NCBI GenBank assembly: GCA_016217675.1
Contig: JACRHC010000046.1
Coordinates: forward strand, 1-60,439
DNA: 60,439 nt
Source: Nitrospirota bacterium
GTDB lineage: Bacteria; Nitrospirota; Thermodesulfovibrionia; Thermodesulfovibrionales; UBA6898
Direction: 5' to 3'
Below, one piece after another: positions 15,650-23,472 of the stretch. The notes beneath the pieces are model-generated. The model saw only the letters and a list, made by a program, of their open reading frames with translations. It made no database searches and was not told where the DNA came from. The position numbers and the translations under genes are program-made. The first letter of the stretch is position 1. Every line of letters begins with the position of its first letter.

Positions 15650-16591
15650 ATGCAGCTGCGCATCGGCCATCTATCCACCTTCTATCACACTGCCATGCTG
15701 CTCATGGCGGACAAGGGCCTCTGCTCAGGGATCGATGCTGAGATCGAATGGCAGCTCTTCGGCACCGGGCCTGCGATCGTGAATGCCTTTGAGAAAAAAG
15801 AGATCGACCTGGCGTACATAGGTCTGCCTCCGGCGATCATCGGCATAGAGCGGGGAGTGCCGATAATCTGCATTGCAGGCGGGCATATTGAAGGTACGGT
15901 CATCTGCAGCAAGGCTCAATACAGCGGATATCCCGAGATCGGTAAATTGGAAGATATCCTGAAACAGTTCAAAGGCATGGCCATCGGCGTACCCGGAAAA
16001 GGCTCCATACACGACGTGATCCTGCAGGACAGCCTTGAGCATGCAGGACTCAGTGCATCTGTTACTGTCCTGAACTTCGCATGGGCTGATCTGGTCCTGG
16101 AGGCGCTCATCAAAGACAAGGTCGCGGCAGCCTTCGGCACCCCTGCCCTTGCTGTTTCTGTAAAACACTATGCCGGCGGGAAGATCCTCTATCCTCCTTC
16201 AAAACTCTGGCCAAATAATCCGAGCTATGGCATTGTCGTTGACAAACAGTTCCTTGCTGACAACCCAAAGCTTTCAGAGCAGTTTCTCATTGCCCATGAA
16301 AACGCAGCTGCATTGCTAAGAAATGAGCCATCGCAGGCTGCTGAAATCATAGCGTCCCATGTCGGCTTTATTGAGCCTGGTTTTGTGCTCGAAACTCTGA
16401 AGGTATCACCGAAATACTGCGCTCAGCTTACAGAGCGGTATATTGCTTCGACCATGTGCTTCGTGTCAGTATTAAACGACCTCGGGTATGTCAGGAGAAG
16501 ATTAGAGGCTGATGAGATCTTTGACCGCACTCTTATCAGCAAAGTCCATCCTGAGACCGATCATTACGATAAGGGGATTCGATTATATTAG
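15650..16591 (+). CDS. NrtA/SsuA-like ABC substrate-binding protein without signal peptide
   Basis: A 313-residue periplasmic-binding-protein fold of the NMT1/NrtA/TauA type: N-terminal strand MQLRIGHLSTFYHTAML, the motif DLAYIGLPPAIIGIERG (about 53-69), and GMAIGVPGKGSIHDVIL (about 109-125). It lacks a signal peptide, since an in-frame stop lies 12 bp upstream of the ATG, and no permease or ATPase gene is next to it. It therefore either works in the cytoplasm as a sensor or thiamine-synthesis-like protein, or has lost its export signal. No ribosome site is obvious. Confidence 0.75.
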   Translation: MQLRIGHLSTFYHTAMLLMADKGLCSGIDAEIEWQLFGTGPAIVNAFEKKEIDLAYIGLPPAIIGIERGVPIICIAGGHIEGTVICSKAQYSGYPEIGKLEDILKQFKGMAIGVPGKGSIHDVILQDSLEHAGLSASVTVLNFAWADLVLEALIKDKVAAAFGTPALAVSVKHYAGGKILYPPSKLWPNNPSYGIVVDKQFLADNPKLSEQFLIAHENAAALLRNEPSQAAEIIASHVGFIEPGFVLETLKVSPKYCAQLTERYIASTMCFVSVLNDLGYVRRRLEADEIFDRTLISKVHPETDHYDKGIRLY

Positions 16592-16620
16592 AGCTGCAGT
16601 GGTGGTTACTATTCAGCAAT

Positions 16621-16701
16621 CCCTCCCCTTACCAAGGGGAGGCCAGGTGGGGTTATGCTTATTTGTCATAACCTCCCCAACCCCTCCTTGGTAAGGAGGG
16701 G
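16621..16701 (-). mobile_element. 81-bp palindromic element, empty form (copy AB1)
   Basis: On the minus strand this begins CCCCTCCTTACCAAGGAGGG and ends in CCTTGGTAAGGGGAGGG, with GGTTATG and CATAACCCC facing each other in the middle. It has the same length and the same two distinct ends as the 20749-20829 copy, and its ends match those of the DUF559-carrying unit at 20267-20695. It lies in the spacer before the hypothetical gene at 16729. Confidence 0.82.
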
Positions 16702-16728
16702 CTAAAACATAATTCAAGGAGACATATC

Positions 16729-17325
16729 ATGTCAGATAATGAAAAACCGTTACCAAAACCGCCGAAGACACCGTTTGGGAAAAGGCGGGTGAGCGGGGAG
16801 GAGAGAGAAGGACAGGCTCCTCTCATGGCAGATCAGATGGCAATGGCAGCAGCAACAGGAGATCTCGACGAGTTCATGCAGAATAATATTCCTGACAATG
16901 AACATGCCCGCAAGCTTGCCATGATGATGATGGGCATGACCGGCATGATGCCGCCCGGAGGTTTTCCCGGAGCAGGGGCGGAGACTATGCAGCCGCCTCT
17001 GGCCGCAGCACAGCCGGAGCAGACAGGGGAGGCGTCTCCTGAGACAGAGGTGCCTGAAGATGTGAGGCAGGCTATCATGTCAGGCAATATGGAAGAGCTG
17101 AAGGGACTGCTTATGCGCGAACATGCAAGGAGGACCGGCTCAACCATCGCAGAAGTTCCTCCTGCACAGGAGGCCGGATTCAATACTGCGCCAACTGGCA
17201 TCGAAAAGGAAGTGCTTGACGAACTGATCCAGATCGCCTCAGCCAACAGCGTCAGTCTTGACTGGCTGATCATGCGGGCGCTGAAGATCTATATAGGGGA
17301 ATATCAGAAAACCGGCAGGCTGTAA
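16729..17325 (+). CDS. Hypothetical protein with disordered N terminus and helical C terminus
   Basis: A 198-residue protein. Residues 1-35 are Pro/Lys-rich; 60-110 are rich in Met, Gly, Pro and Ala, with the run KLAMMMMGMTGMMPPGG; both stretches are probably unstructured. The last 40 residues (IEKEVLDELIQIASANSVS, then WLIMRALKIYIG) look like a ribbon-helix-helix or small helical domain. AAGGAGA sits at a good distance before the ATG. No family recognised. It stands alone between two repeat or hairpin structures. Confidence 0.6.
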   Translation: MSDNEKPLPKPPKTPFGKRRVSGEEREGQAPLMADQMAMAAATGDLDEFMQNNIPDNEHARKLAMMMMGMTGMMPPGGFPGAGAETMQPPLAAAQPEQTGEASPETEVPEDVRQAIMSGNMEELKGLLMREHARRTGSTIAEVPPAQEAGFNTAPTGIEKEVLDELIQIASANSVSLDWLIMRALKIYIGEYQKTGRL

Positions 17326-17331
17326 TAATGA

Positions 17332-17355
17332 GAGGGCAGATAATACCCTGCCCTC
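17332..17355. terminator. Hairpin between convergent genes
   Basis: A perfect 8-bp stem GAGGGCAG / CTGCCCTC with an 8-base loop, located between the ends of the convergent genes at 17325 and 17382. There is no T-run, but the position suits a bidirectional terminator or mRNA-end stem. Confidence 0.55.
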
Positions 17356-17381
17356 CTGGTTCAAACCATCAAACCGAAGCG

Positions 17382-17756
17382 TTAGATCTTCTTCATCTCA
17401 GTCTTGCAGGTGCACTTGCCAGGGTTCTGGCTGATCGTGTCACACTTGCAGGCCTCACCGCAGTTGCACGTGTACTTTGCGGTCGTCTTGAATGACCTTT
17501 CCTTCTCCCACTTCTCCGCCTTGAGCATAGCCTTGCCGTTTTCGACCTTTGTCACCTTGGCCTTCACCATCTCTTTGTCACAGGTGCAGTTGCCTGCATT
17601 TCTGGACATGGTCTTGCATGCACAACTGTCGCCGCAGTCGCAGGCAAAGATCTCGTCACCGACCTTCAGATCCATCTTTGCCTTGGCACCGGCAAAAGAA
17701 AGGGCAACAAAAGCGGCCATTACCATAACCGTCGTAATCAGTATCAGTTTCTTCAT
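17382..17756 (-). CDS. Exported protein with two six-Cys repeats
   Basis: A 124-residue protein from ATG 17756, chosen because AGGAGG stands 8 bp before it; a GTG at 17765 is too close to that site. After a signal peptide (about 1-24) there are two copies of a motif, [FY]xCxCxxxCxCx3SxNxGxCxCxxxM: CDCGDSCAC...CTC and CNCGEACKC...CTC, giving 12 Cys, separated by a Lys-rich linker. The paired CxC spacing suggests a metallothionein-like metal or cluster-binding role in the periplasm. A three-repeat relative is encoded at 34035-34469. I know no named family for it. Confidence 0.75.
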   Translation of the reverse strand: MKKLILITTVMVMAAFVALSFAGAKAKMDLKVGDEIFACDCGDSCACKTMSRNAGNCTCDKEMVKAKVTKVENGKAMLKAEKWEKERSFKTTAKYTCNCGEACKCDTISQNPGKCTCKTEMKKI

Positions 17757-17814
17757 CTGTATCACCTCCTTTGGTTTGCAAACTCTAAATCTGTGATTAG
17801 CAGATTATAGGTAA

Positions 17815-17843
17815 AATGTATTCCATTTCGACCTCTCTGTCAA
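17815..17843 (-). promoter_or_regulatory. Sigma70-type promoter for the Cys-rich gene
   Basis: On the minus strand TTGACA (17843-17838), 17-bp spacer, TACATT (17820-17815), about 60 bp before the ATG of the Cys-rich gene. A TATAAT at about 17811-17806 is an alternative -10. The presence of its own promoter separates this gene from the NosL-type gene upstream. Confidence 0.5.
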
Positions 17844-17877
17844 TAAGTTTTTCCGGCGGCCAGGCCAGCCCTCAAAC

Positions 17878-18762
17878 TTATCTCAATATCTCCCACATAT
17901 CTTCGAATGTCGCCTGAAGGGCTGCGTCAAAACCATGGATTTGACCGCCATGATCTCTGGTGTATTCTTCAGCTTCCTTTCTCTTTTCAAAGGCCCACTT
18001 GCCCCTTATGGACATGACACCTTGCCTGTCTCCGCCGATCACCCAATAAGCCTTCCGGGCATTGATCAACTTTCTTGTGCCATAATCTCCGACCCCGATC
18101 CAGCGCGGCGGCTTCTCATAGTTGAGCGCGCGGTCCAGGGCAGTGCAGTGAATACTGCAGGTTCCGGTCTCGCTTGAGTCGTCCTGCAGAACAAGCATTC
18201 TGCTGAAATCGAATCTTCTTCTGTCCATGCCGCAATATTTGCAGTCCGGGTGAGTCTGAACATCGTTTTTTTTCGTATAGACCGGCGTCTTCCTGGTCTG
18301 CGGCAACGTCACATCGCCCGCCATATCACCAAATGCCGCCTTCATCGCCTCGTCATATACAGCCAGTTTCCCGCCATGCTCCCTGACGAATTTTGCAGCA
18401 GCATCCTTCTCCTCAAAGGCCCACTTCGCCCGCCTTGTCATAATACCTGTCTTTGCCCCACCAATCACCCAGACAGCCTTCCAGGCATCCACAAGTTTTC
18501 CTGTGGCATAGTCGGCGACCAGCATACGGGTTATTGTCTTTTCTCTGTGCGCAGCCATGTCCACTGCAGTGCAGCGAAGGCTGCATGTCCCGCCTGTTGA
18601 GCCGCCATCATAAATAAGCAGCATGCGGCTCAGTCTATGCTTCTGCCTGTCCATTCCACAGGTCAAACAGGTCCGGTGCTCCCTGAGGTCATCAGCAGGC
18701 TTGCCATAATCTGCAGCGATAAGGAGGCAAACGATCAACAGAAGAAGCGCGATTTTTCTCAT
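17878..18762 (-). CDS. Tandem NosL-domain exported protein
   Basis: A 294-residue protein with a signal peptide (about 1-18) and two NosL-like domains in a row. Each has C-x2-CGMDR with a second Cys pair further on: CLTCGMDR...CSLRC (about 32-65) and CKYCGMDR...CSIHC (about 175-208), and each ends in the conserved WAFE...A..F...HGG block. NosL is a copper(I)-binding lipoprotein/chaperone for nitrous oxide reductase; here there is no nos operon. The start overlaps the stop of mocA by 4 bp, so it is coupled to molybdenum-cofactor genes. The lack of a lipobox and the domain duplication are unusual. Confidence 0.78.
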   Translation of the reverse strand: MRKIALLLLIVCLLIAADYGKPADDLREHRTCLTCGMDRQKHRLSRMLLIYDGGSTGGTCSLRCTAVDMAAHREKTITRMLVADYATGKLVDAWKAVWVIGGAKTGIMTRRAKWAFEEKDAAAKFVREHGGKLAVYDEAMKAAFGDMAGDVTLPQTRKTPVYTKKNDVQTHPDCKYCGMDRRRFDFSRMLVLQDDSSETGTCSIHCTALDRALNYEKPPRWIGVGDYGTRKLINARKAYWVIGGDRQGVMSIRGKWAFEKRKEAEEYTRDHGGQIHGFDAALQATFEDMWEILR

Positions 18763-19364
18763 ACATTTTCCTTTCGTCTGGTATATTCCTGCAGGATCAG
18801 GGCATATTGCTCAGGCGTGTCCATGTCAAGCACGACACCACAGTCCTCCACCTCAAGAAAGTCTATCAATGCCTCATGGCGGCTGACAACCTCCCTGAGG
18901 CTGCTGCTTTCAAATATCTCCTGAATGATCTCACGGGGAAAAAGCGTCGGATGTCCCCGCCGTCTGTTGTGACTTGGAATAATTATTGCCTTCGGATTAT
19001 TCTGATGTCCGGCAAGCAGTGCTTTTATCGTATCAGGCAGGACAAGAGGATGATCAACGGGAAGGACCAGCACAGAAGATAAACGGTCTTTCAGAGAATT
19101 CAGGCCAACACGAACTGAGGCTGCCATGTCACTGCCGCTGTCAGGGTTTTCCACTATCGTGACAGACAGATGAGCAATCGCAGAAGAGACGCCCACGCAA
19201 TCAGGTCCTATAACCACAACAACATCCGAGACTCCGCCTGAAAGAATGGAGTTGATACCGTGCTCAATTGCTGTGAGACTGCCCAGGGGAAGGAGCTGCT
19301 TCAACTGCCCCATTCTCCTGGCCGAACCTGCTGCAAGAAGAACGGCTGATACCTGATGCTGCAT
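18759..19364 (-). CDS. mocA: Molybdenum cofactor cytidylyltransferase (MocA-like)
   Basis: A 201-residue nucleotidyltransferase of the MobA/MocA group. The N-terminal motif VLLAAGSARRMGQLKQLLP (about 8-26) binds the nucleotide and VLPVDHPLV (about 98-106) the metal. Members attach CMP to molybdopterin to make the MCD cofactor used by xanthine-dehydrogenase-family enzymes. The first 100 bp overlap the 3' end of the xdhC gene, and the IorAB enzyme it would serve is encoded just upstream on the same strand, which supports the assignment. Confidence 0.85.
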   Translation of the reverse strand: MQHQVSAVLLAAGSARRMGQLKQLLPLGSLTAIEHGINSILSGGVSDVVVVIGPDCVGVSSAIAHLSVTIVENPDSGSDMAASVRVGLNSLKDRLSSVLVLPVDHPLVLPDTIKALLAGHQNNPKAIIIPSHNRRRGHPTLFPREIIQEIFESSSLREVVSRHEALIDFLEVEDCGVVLDMDTPEQYALILQEYTRRKENV

Positions 19365-20121
19365 TCTCCCTCCTCTTCTGGATGATCTGGGCCATAATGC
19401 TGACCGCTATCTCCTGGGGCGTGACAGAATTGATCGGCAGGCCTATTGGCATATGCACCCTGCTGATCTGGTCATCGGAAAATCCTACATCTTCCAGTGC
19501 CTTGAAGAGCAGCGCCTTTTTTCTTCTGCTTCCAAGCAGGCCGATATAGCGGGCAGATGTTCTGAGCGATGCGATGATTGCATCGAGGTCATGGTTATGT
19601 CCGCGCGTGGCAATTACGATATAGGCACTGGCAGGGAGGACCATCTTGGAAAACATGTCGGGAAAATCATGCACCACAATATCATGCGCATCCGGCAGGT
19701 TCTCAGTATTGGCATATTCCGGCCGGTCATCACAGGCCATCACACGGAAACCGCTGAACCGTGCGACCTTTGTGAGTGCCTTGCCGACATGACCTGCACC
19801 GAGTATGACCAGCGTCGGATCAGGGATAACAGGGTCAATGAATATCGATACCCTGCCGCCGCAGACAAGGCCGCCCTGCTTTTCGGTCAGATCAAACGGC
19901 AGGGTCATTGACTGTTCATCGCGGATCGCCATAAGCGCTGCCTGAACAACCTCAGCCTCAAGACAGCCGCCGCCCAGGGTCCCGACAATCGTGCCGTCAT
20001 CGCGGACCAGCATCTTTGAACCGGTCTTCTGCGGCGCAGATCCCGAACACTGCACAATCGTAGCAAGCGCAGACGACCTGCCCTCATTTTTAAGCCTCAG
20101 CAGTTCTTCATATAGTTCCAT
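19264..20121 (-). CDS. xdhC: XdhC-family molybdenum cofactor insertion protein
   Basis: A 285-residue protein from ATG 20121 (MELYEELL; the frame extends ten codons further). The N-terminal XdhC/CoxI domain has GSAPQKTGSKMLV and GGGCLEAEVV with the conserved Cys; the C-terminal Rossmann domain has VILGAGHVGKAL (about 125-136). XdhC proteins bind, sulfurate and deliver the Mo cofactor to hydroxylases such as IorB or XdhB. The gene is collinear with iorAB but separated from iorB by the repeat/DUF559 insertion, which may have split the original operon. Overlaps mocA by 100 bp. Confidence 0.87.
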   Translation of the reverse strand: MELYEELLRLKNEGRSSALATIVQCSGSAPQKTGSKMLVRDDGTIVGTLGGGCLEAEVVQAALMAIRDEQSMTLPFDLTEKQGGLVCGGRVSIFIDPVIPDPTLVILGAGHVGKALTKVARFSGFRVMACDDRPEYANTENLPDAHDIVVHDFPDMFSKMVLPASAYIVIATRGHNHDLDAIIASLRTSARYIGLLGSRRKKALLFKALEDVGFSDDQISRVHMPIGLPINSVTPQEIAVSIMAQIIQKRRENAASGISRSSCSRFGQENGAVEAAPSPGQSHSN

Positions 20122-20143
20122 AAGATGCCCCGCACATTTTTTA

Positions 20144-20175
20144 AACCTCACCTACCCTCCCCTTGGTAAGGGGAA
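20144..20175 (-). repeat. Solo right-hand end of the palindromic element
   Basis: AACCTCACCTACCCTCCCCT, then TGGTAAGGGGAAG, an imperfect copy of one end of the 81-bp element, standing alone just before the xdhC start. It probably remains from a decayed copy. Confidence 0.55.
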
Positions 20176-20266
20176 GAATATTCTACCGACCTGCCCTCCG
20201 GACTGGTCTTGATTCTCCCTGCCCAGACTATACTTGATACCAATATCTTAGCGTCACTTTTCTACT

Positions 20267-20695
20267 CCCCTCCTTACCAAGGAGGGGTTGGGGGCGGTTA
20301 TGATATAAGCTTTGCGATCCTCAACATAACCCCATCAATATTCTCCATTACTTCTGCATTAGTAAATCGCAAAAAAGTAATGCCATATGATTCTATAATC
20401 TGTTGTCTTTCACTATCGTATTCTTCTGCCCCTTCTGCAAAATGTGTATCTCCGTCAATCTCAATAGCTATCTTTTGTTGAGGACAGTAGAAATCCAGAA
20501 CAAACTTGTTCACACTGTATTGTCTTTTGAACTTATGTCCCCACAGTCCTTTACCTCTCAGTTTTGACCATAAACGCAATTCGGGTTCAGGCATATTATG
20601 CCTCAAAGCCCGCCGCTTATACGTTTCGGTTGATTTGTTAAAGACTATTGTCATGATTGGTAACCCCACCTAACCTCCCCTTGGTAAGGGGAGGG
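20267..20695 (-). mobile_element. DUF559-carrying repeat unit (full form of the 81-bp element)
   Basis: A 429-bp unit. The left end is CCCCTCCTTACCAAGGAGGG, followed by GTTGGGGGCGGTTATGAT (to about 20304); the right end is AACCCCACCTAACCTCCCCT, followed by TGGTAAGGGGAGGG (20662-20695). The same two ends, without the gene, form the 81-bp copies at 16621-16701 and 20749-20829. The only gene inside is a DUF559 nuclease-like ORF, whose stop codon lies within the left-end sequence. The organisation is that of a minimal mobile unit plus its gene-less derivatives; transposition itself is inferred. Confidence 0.65.
20298..20654 (-). CDS. DUF559 endonuclease-like protein
   Basis: A 118-residue protein from ATG 20654 (MTIVFNKS). 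DUF559 is a Vsr/PD-(D/E)xK-like nuclease fold: the conserved LDFYCPQQKIAIEIDGDTH (about 54-72) holds the DFYC...EIDG acidic and Lys-containing core, and FKRQYSVNKFVLD precedes it. Such proteins are widespread, often near repeats, and lack a settled function. The gene is exactly framed by inverted ends of a palindromic element; upstream in-frame codons to 20669 come from the right-hand repeat. It interrupts the iorAB-xdhC-mocA gene set. Confidence 0.82.
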   Translation of the reverse strand: MTIVFNKSTETYKRRALRHNMPEPELRLWSKLRGKGLWGHKFKRQYSVNKFVLDFYCPQQKIAIEIDGDTHFAEGAEEYDSERQQIIESYGITFLRFTNAEVMENIDGVMLRIAKLIS

Positions 20696-20748
20696 ATCAA
20701 GACTGCACGTAATCCCCCTATCCATCTCAGAAGGTCTCCCCTTCTTCT

Positions 20749-20829
20749 CCCCTCCTTACCAAGGAGGGGCTGGGGGCGGTTATGATCAGCGTCTTAACCC
20801 CACCTAACCTCCCCTTGGTAAGGGGAGGG
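20749..20829 (+). mobile_element. 81-bp palindromic element, empty form (copy AB2)
   Basis: CCCCTCCTTACCAAGGAGGG at the left, GGTTATGAT near the middle, AACCCCACCTAACCTCCCCT then TGGTAAGGGGAGGG at the right. It matches the DUF559 unit's ends almost base for base but with only about ten bases between GGTTATGAT and AACCCC. It lies directly downstream of iorB and 53 bp from the DUF559 unit. Confidence 0.85.
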
Positions 20830-20854
20830 ACCGTGAAGAAACAATAAGGGTCCC

Positions 20855-23023
20855 TCACGTCTTCTTGCCTTTCAATGCCTGCACCACCGCTTCAGGGGTC
20901 ATCGGCAAACTCCGCATCCTCACTCCTGTTGCATTGAAGAGCGCATTTGCAACAGCAGGCGCAACAGGCGGCACGCCCGGCTCTCCGATGCCGCCGAGCT
21001 TATCATTGCTCGTCACAATATGGACCTCGATCTCGGGCGTTTCGCTCATGGTCAGAAGAGGATATGTATCGAAGTTCTCCGTCACTGCCTTGCCCCTTGC
21101 AAATTCTATCTTCTCTTTCAGGGCAGAAGAAAGACCCATGACAATCCCGCCCATCATCTGCGCCTTTATTGTGTCCGGATTAACCACACTGCCGCAGTCA
21201 ACTGCACAGACGACCTTCTTCACCTGTATGGTCCCGTCCTTGCTGTTCACCGCTATATCTGCCACCTGGGCAACATAACTGTCAAAGGAGAGGTGATAGG
21301 CAATACCCCTGCCTATGCCCTTCTTGAGCGGCTTTCCCCAGCCCGCCTTTTCTGCCGCCACCTGGAGCACCCTTTGAGCCCTTGGGTGCTTGCCCAGAAG
21401 GCCCAGCCTGAATTTGAGGGGGTCTTTTTTTGCGAGATGGGCAAGCTCATCGATCACGCTCTCAACAGTAAAGGCATTGTGGGAACTGCCTACAGACCGC
21501 CAGAACCCGACCGGCACAGGAGTGTCGATACGAACATATTCGACCGAGAGGTTAGGTATCTCATATTCCATATTGCTCAGGCCTTCGACGGCGGCATTGT
21601 CGATGCCGTTTTTCATCATGCCGGGAAATACACGTGCGAATATCGAGGGGCATACGATCTTATGGGACCACGCAGCAACATTTCCCTTTTCGTCCAGTGC
21701 CGCCTGTATATGCGAGAGGTTTCCGGGGCGGAAATAATCGTTCTGCATATCCTCTTCCCTTGTCCAGATCACCTTCACCGGTCTGCCCACTTCCTTTGAG
21801 ATCTGCACTGCCTCCTCCACAAAGTCCTGCTCAAAACGCCTGCCGAAACCACCCCCAAGATAGGTGGTATGCACATGGATCTGTTCAGGCTTCAGGCCGG
21901 TAATCTTCTGCGCGGTCATGAGCACACCTGTCTGGTTCTGGGTCGGAGCCCAGATATCGCAGCGCTCCTTTTGAACGTGGGCAGTGCAGTTCATCGGCTC
22001 CATGGTCGCATGGCTGAGATAGGGAAGAGAATATTTCAGGTCCAGCTTCTGAGGCGCTTTGGCAAATGTCTTTTGGGCATCCCCGTCTTTGCGCGCAATG
22101 ATACCGTCCTTTACCAAAGAGGTTTCAAAGGCCTTTTCCAGACTTTCATTGGTCATTGCCGGCTCAGTGCCCTGACCCCAGACAATATGCGTTGACTTCT
22201 TTGCCTGCCAGGCAGCTTCCAGGGTGTCGGCGCAGAAGGCAACACCCCTGTCTATCTGGAAGATCTTCTGCAGCCCCTTCAACTTATGAGCTGCGGCATC
22301 ATGGACCACAACGACCTTGGCCCCATAGTTGTAAGGCCGCGATACCGTGGCATAAAGCATATCAGGCACTATGGTATCGATGCCGAACTTCGCAGTCCCG
22401 TCTGTCTTCTCCAGGATATCGAGTCTCGGCAGGCTGGTGCCGATGTATCTGAACTGGCTCTCTTTTTTCAGCTTCGGCTCCTTTGGCAGATCAACGGCAG
22501 CAGCCTTCAGGCTAAGCTCTCCATAGGTGGCAGTGCGGTTGCTCGGCAAATGTTTCACCAGACCCTGACTTGCCTCGCACTCCGCAGCAGGCACCTTCCA
22601 GTTGCTGGCAGCAGCAGTAACAAGCATCTCCCGCGCAGCAGCCCCTGCCTTCCTGAGCGGCTCGTACATATGTCTGATGCTCGAGCTTCCGCCTGTGGCC
22701 TGAGAACCCCAGACCGGGTCCTTGTATTGATCAGCCGCAGGCGCCACCTCAAACTTCACCTGCTTCCAGTCAGCTTCAAGTTCGTCAGCTATGATCATCG
22801 GCAGGGCAGTATAGATACCCTGCCCCATCTCAGACTTGTTCACCGTAACAACTACGTGATTGTCCTGTGTTATCTTTATCCAGACATTCGGATTAACGCC
22901 CTTCGTCATCTCCTCAGCAGCCTCTGCCCCTGACAGAATATCAAAGCCTGAGGGCGTTGAAACAACCGCAATGGTCAGTCCGGCTATCTTGATAAACGTC
23001 CTGCGTGTTATGGATGTGCTCAT
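20855..23023 (-). CDS. Molybdopterin-binding oxidoreductase large subunit (IorB-like)
   Basis: A 722-residue catalytic subunit of the xanthine dehydrogenase family, IorB (isoquinoline 1-oxidoreductase beta)/aldehyde dehydrogenase type. It starts with a Tat signal (SITRRTFIKIAGLT, residues 4-17), so the complex is exported. GMGQGIYT-like SEMGQGIYTALPM (about 64-76), GGGFGRRF (about 392) and GGIGEPGVPPVAPA (about 681, catalytic Glu) are the cofactor and active-site motifs. It oxidises aldehydes or N-heterocycles; the true substrate is unknown. It overlaps the iorA-like gene by 4 bp and has no cytochrome subunit beside it. Confidence 0.9.
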   Translation of the reverse strand: MSTSITRRTFIKIAGLTIAVVSTPSGFDILSGAEAAEEMTKGVNPNVWIKITQDNHVVVTVNKSEMGQGIYTALPMIIADELEADWKQVKFEVAPAADQYKDPVWGSQATGGSSSIRHMYEPLRKAGAAAREMLVTAAASNWKVPAAECEASQGLVKHLPSNRTATYGELSLKAAAVDLPKEPKLKKESQFRYIGTSLPRLDILEKTDGTAKFGIDTIVPDMLYATVSRPYNYGAKVVVVHDAAAHKLKGLQKIFQIDRGVAFCADTLEAAWQAKKSTHIVWGQGTEPAMTNESLEKAFETSLVKDGIIARKDGDAQKTFAKAPQKLDLKYSLPYLSHATMEPMNCTAHVQKERCDIWAPTQNQTGVLMTAQKITGLKPEQIHVHTTYLGGGFGRRFEQDFVEEAVQISKEVGRPVKVIWTREEDMQNDYFRPGNLSHIQAALDEKGNVAAWSHKIVCPSIFARVFPGMMKNGIDNAAVEGLSNMEYEIPNLSVEYVRIDTPVPVGFWRSVGSSHNAFTVESVIDELAHLAKKDPLKFRLGLLGKHPRAQRVLQVAAEKAGWGKPLKKGIGRGIAYHLSFDSYVAQVADIAVNSKDGTIQVKKVVCAVDCGSVVNPDTIKAQMMGGIVMGLSSALKEKIEFARGKAVTENFDTYPLLTMSETPEIEVHIVTSNDKLGGIGEPGVPPVAPAVANALFNATGVRMRSLPMTPEAVVQALKGKKT

Positions 23024-23472
23024 TTCCGGCCCTCCTTTGCGGCAAGCATGATGGCGCTCTTTATCCTCGGGTACGTGCCGCAGCGGCAGAAGTTTCCGTC
23101 CATCGCCTTGATGATCTTTGCCTCAGAAGGGTTCTTGTCCTTTGACAGCAGTTCTGCTGCCTGCATGATCTGGCCCGGCTGGCAGTACCCGCACTGGGCT
23201 ACCTGCTCCTTAATCCAGGCCTTTTTTAGCGGGTGGGTCTCAGGCATGCCCTCAATGGTGGTGATGCTCTTGCCCTGCACATCACCTACGGTCATCTGGC
23301 AGGACCGTTCGGCCTTGCCGTCCACCTGGACCGTGCAGGAGCCGCAGAGCCCTTTGCCGCAGCCGAATTTTGTGCCGGTCAGTTTGAGATGGTCCCTGAT
23401 CGTCCAGAGAAGAGATACCTCAGGGCTGATGTCTAATGAATGCGATTTCCCGTTGACCTTGAGCGTTATCAT
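23020..23472 (-). CDS. (2Fe-2S) subunit of molybdenum hydroxylase (IorA-like)
   Basis: A 150-residue electron-transfer subunit with two [2Fe-2S] domains. The plant-ferredoxin-type cluster is CGKGLCGSC...C (about 38-58) and the second is CGYCQPGQ...CRCGTYPRI (about 94-134). It passes electrons from the Mo centre of the large subunit encoded immediately downstream. It has no signal of its own, so it would be exported with the Tat-bearing partner. It is the first gene of the minus-strand Mo-hydroxylase set. Confidence 0.92.
   Translation of the reverse strand: MITLKVNGKSHSLDISPEVSLLWTIRDHLKLTGTKFGCGKGLCGSCTVQVDGKAERSCQMTVGDVQGKSITTIEGMPETHPLKKAWIKEQVAQCGYCQPGQIMQAAELLSKDKNPSEAKIIKAMDGNFCRCGTYPRIKSAIMLAAKEGRK

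Noticed and set aside
20865..22933. Several long plus-strand frames opposite the iorB-like gene
   Set aside because: They are antisense to a 722-residue protein with clear molybdopterin motifs; none has a start context or a domain.
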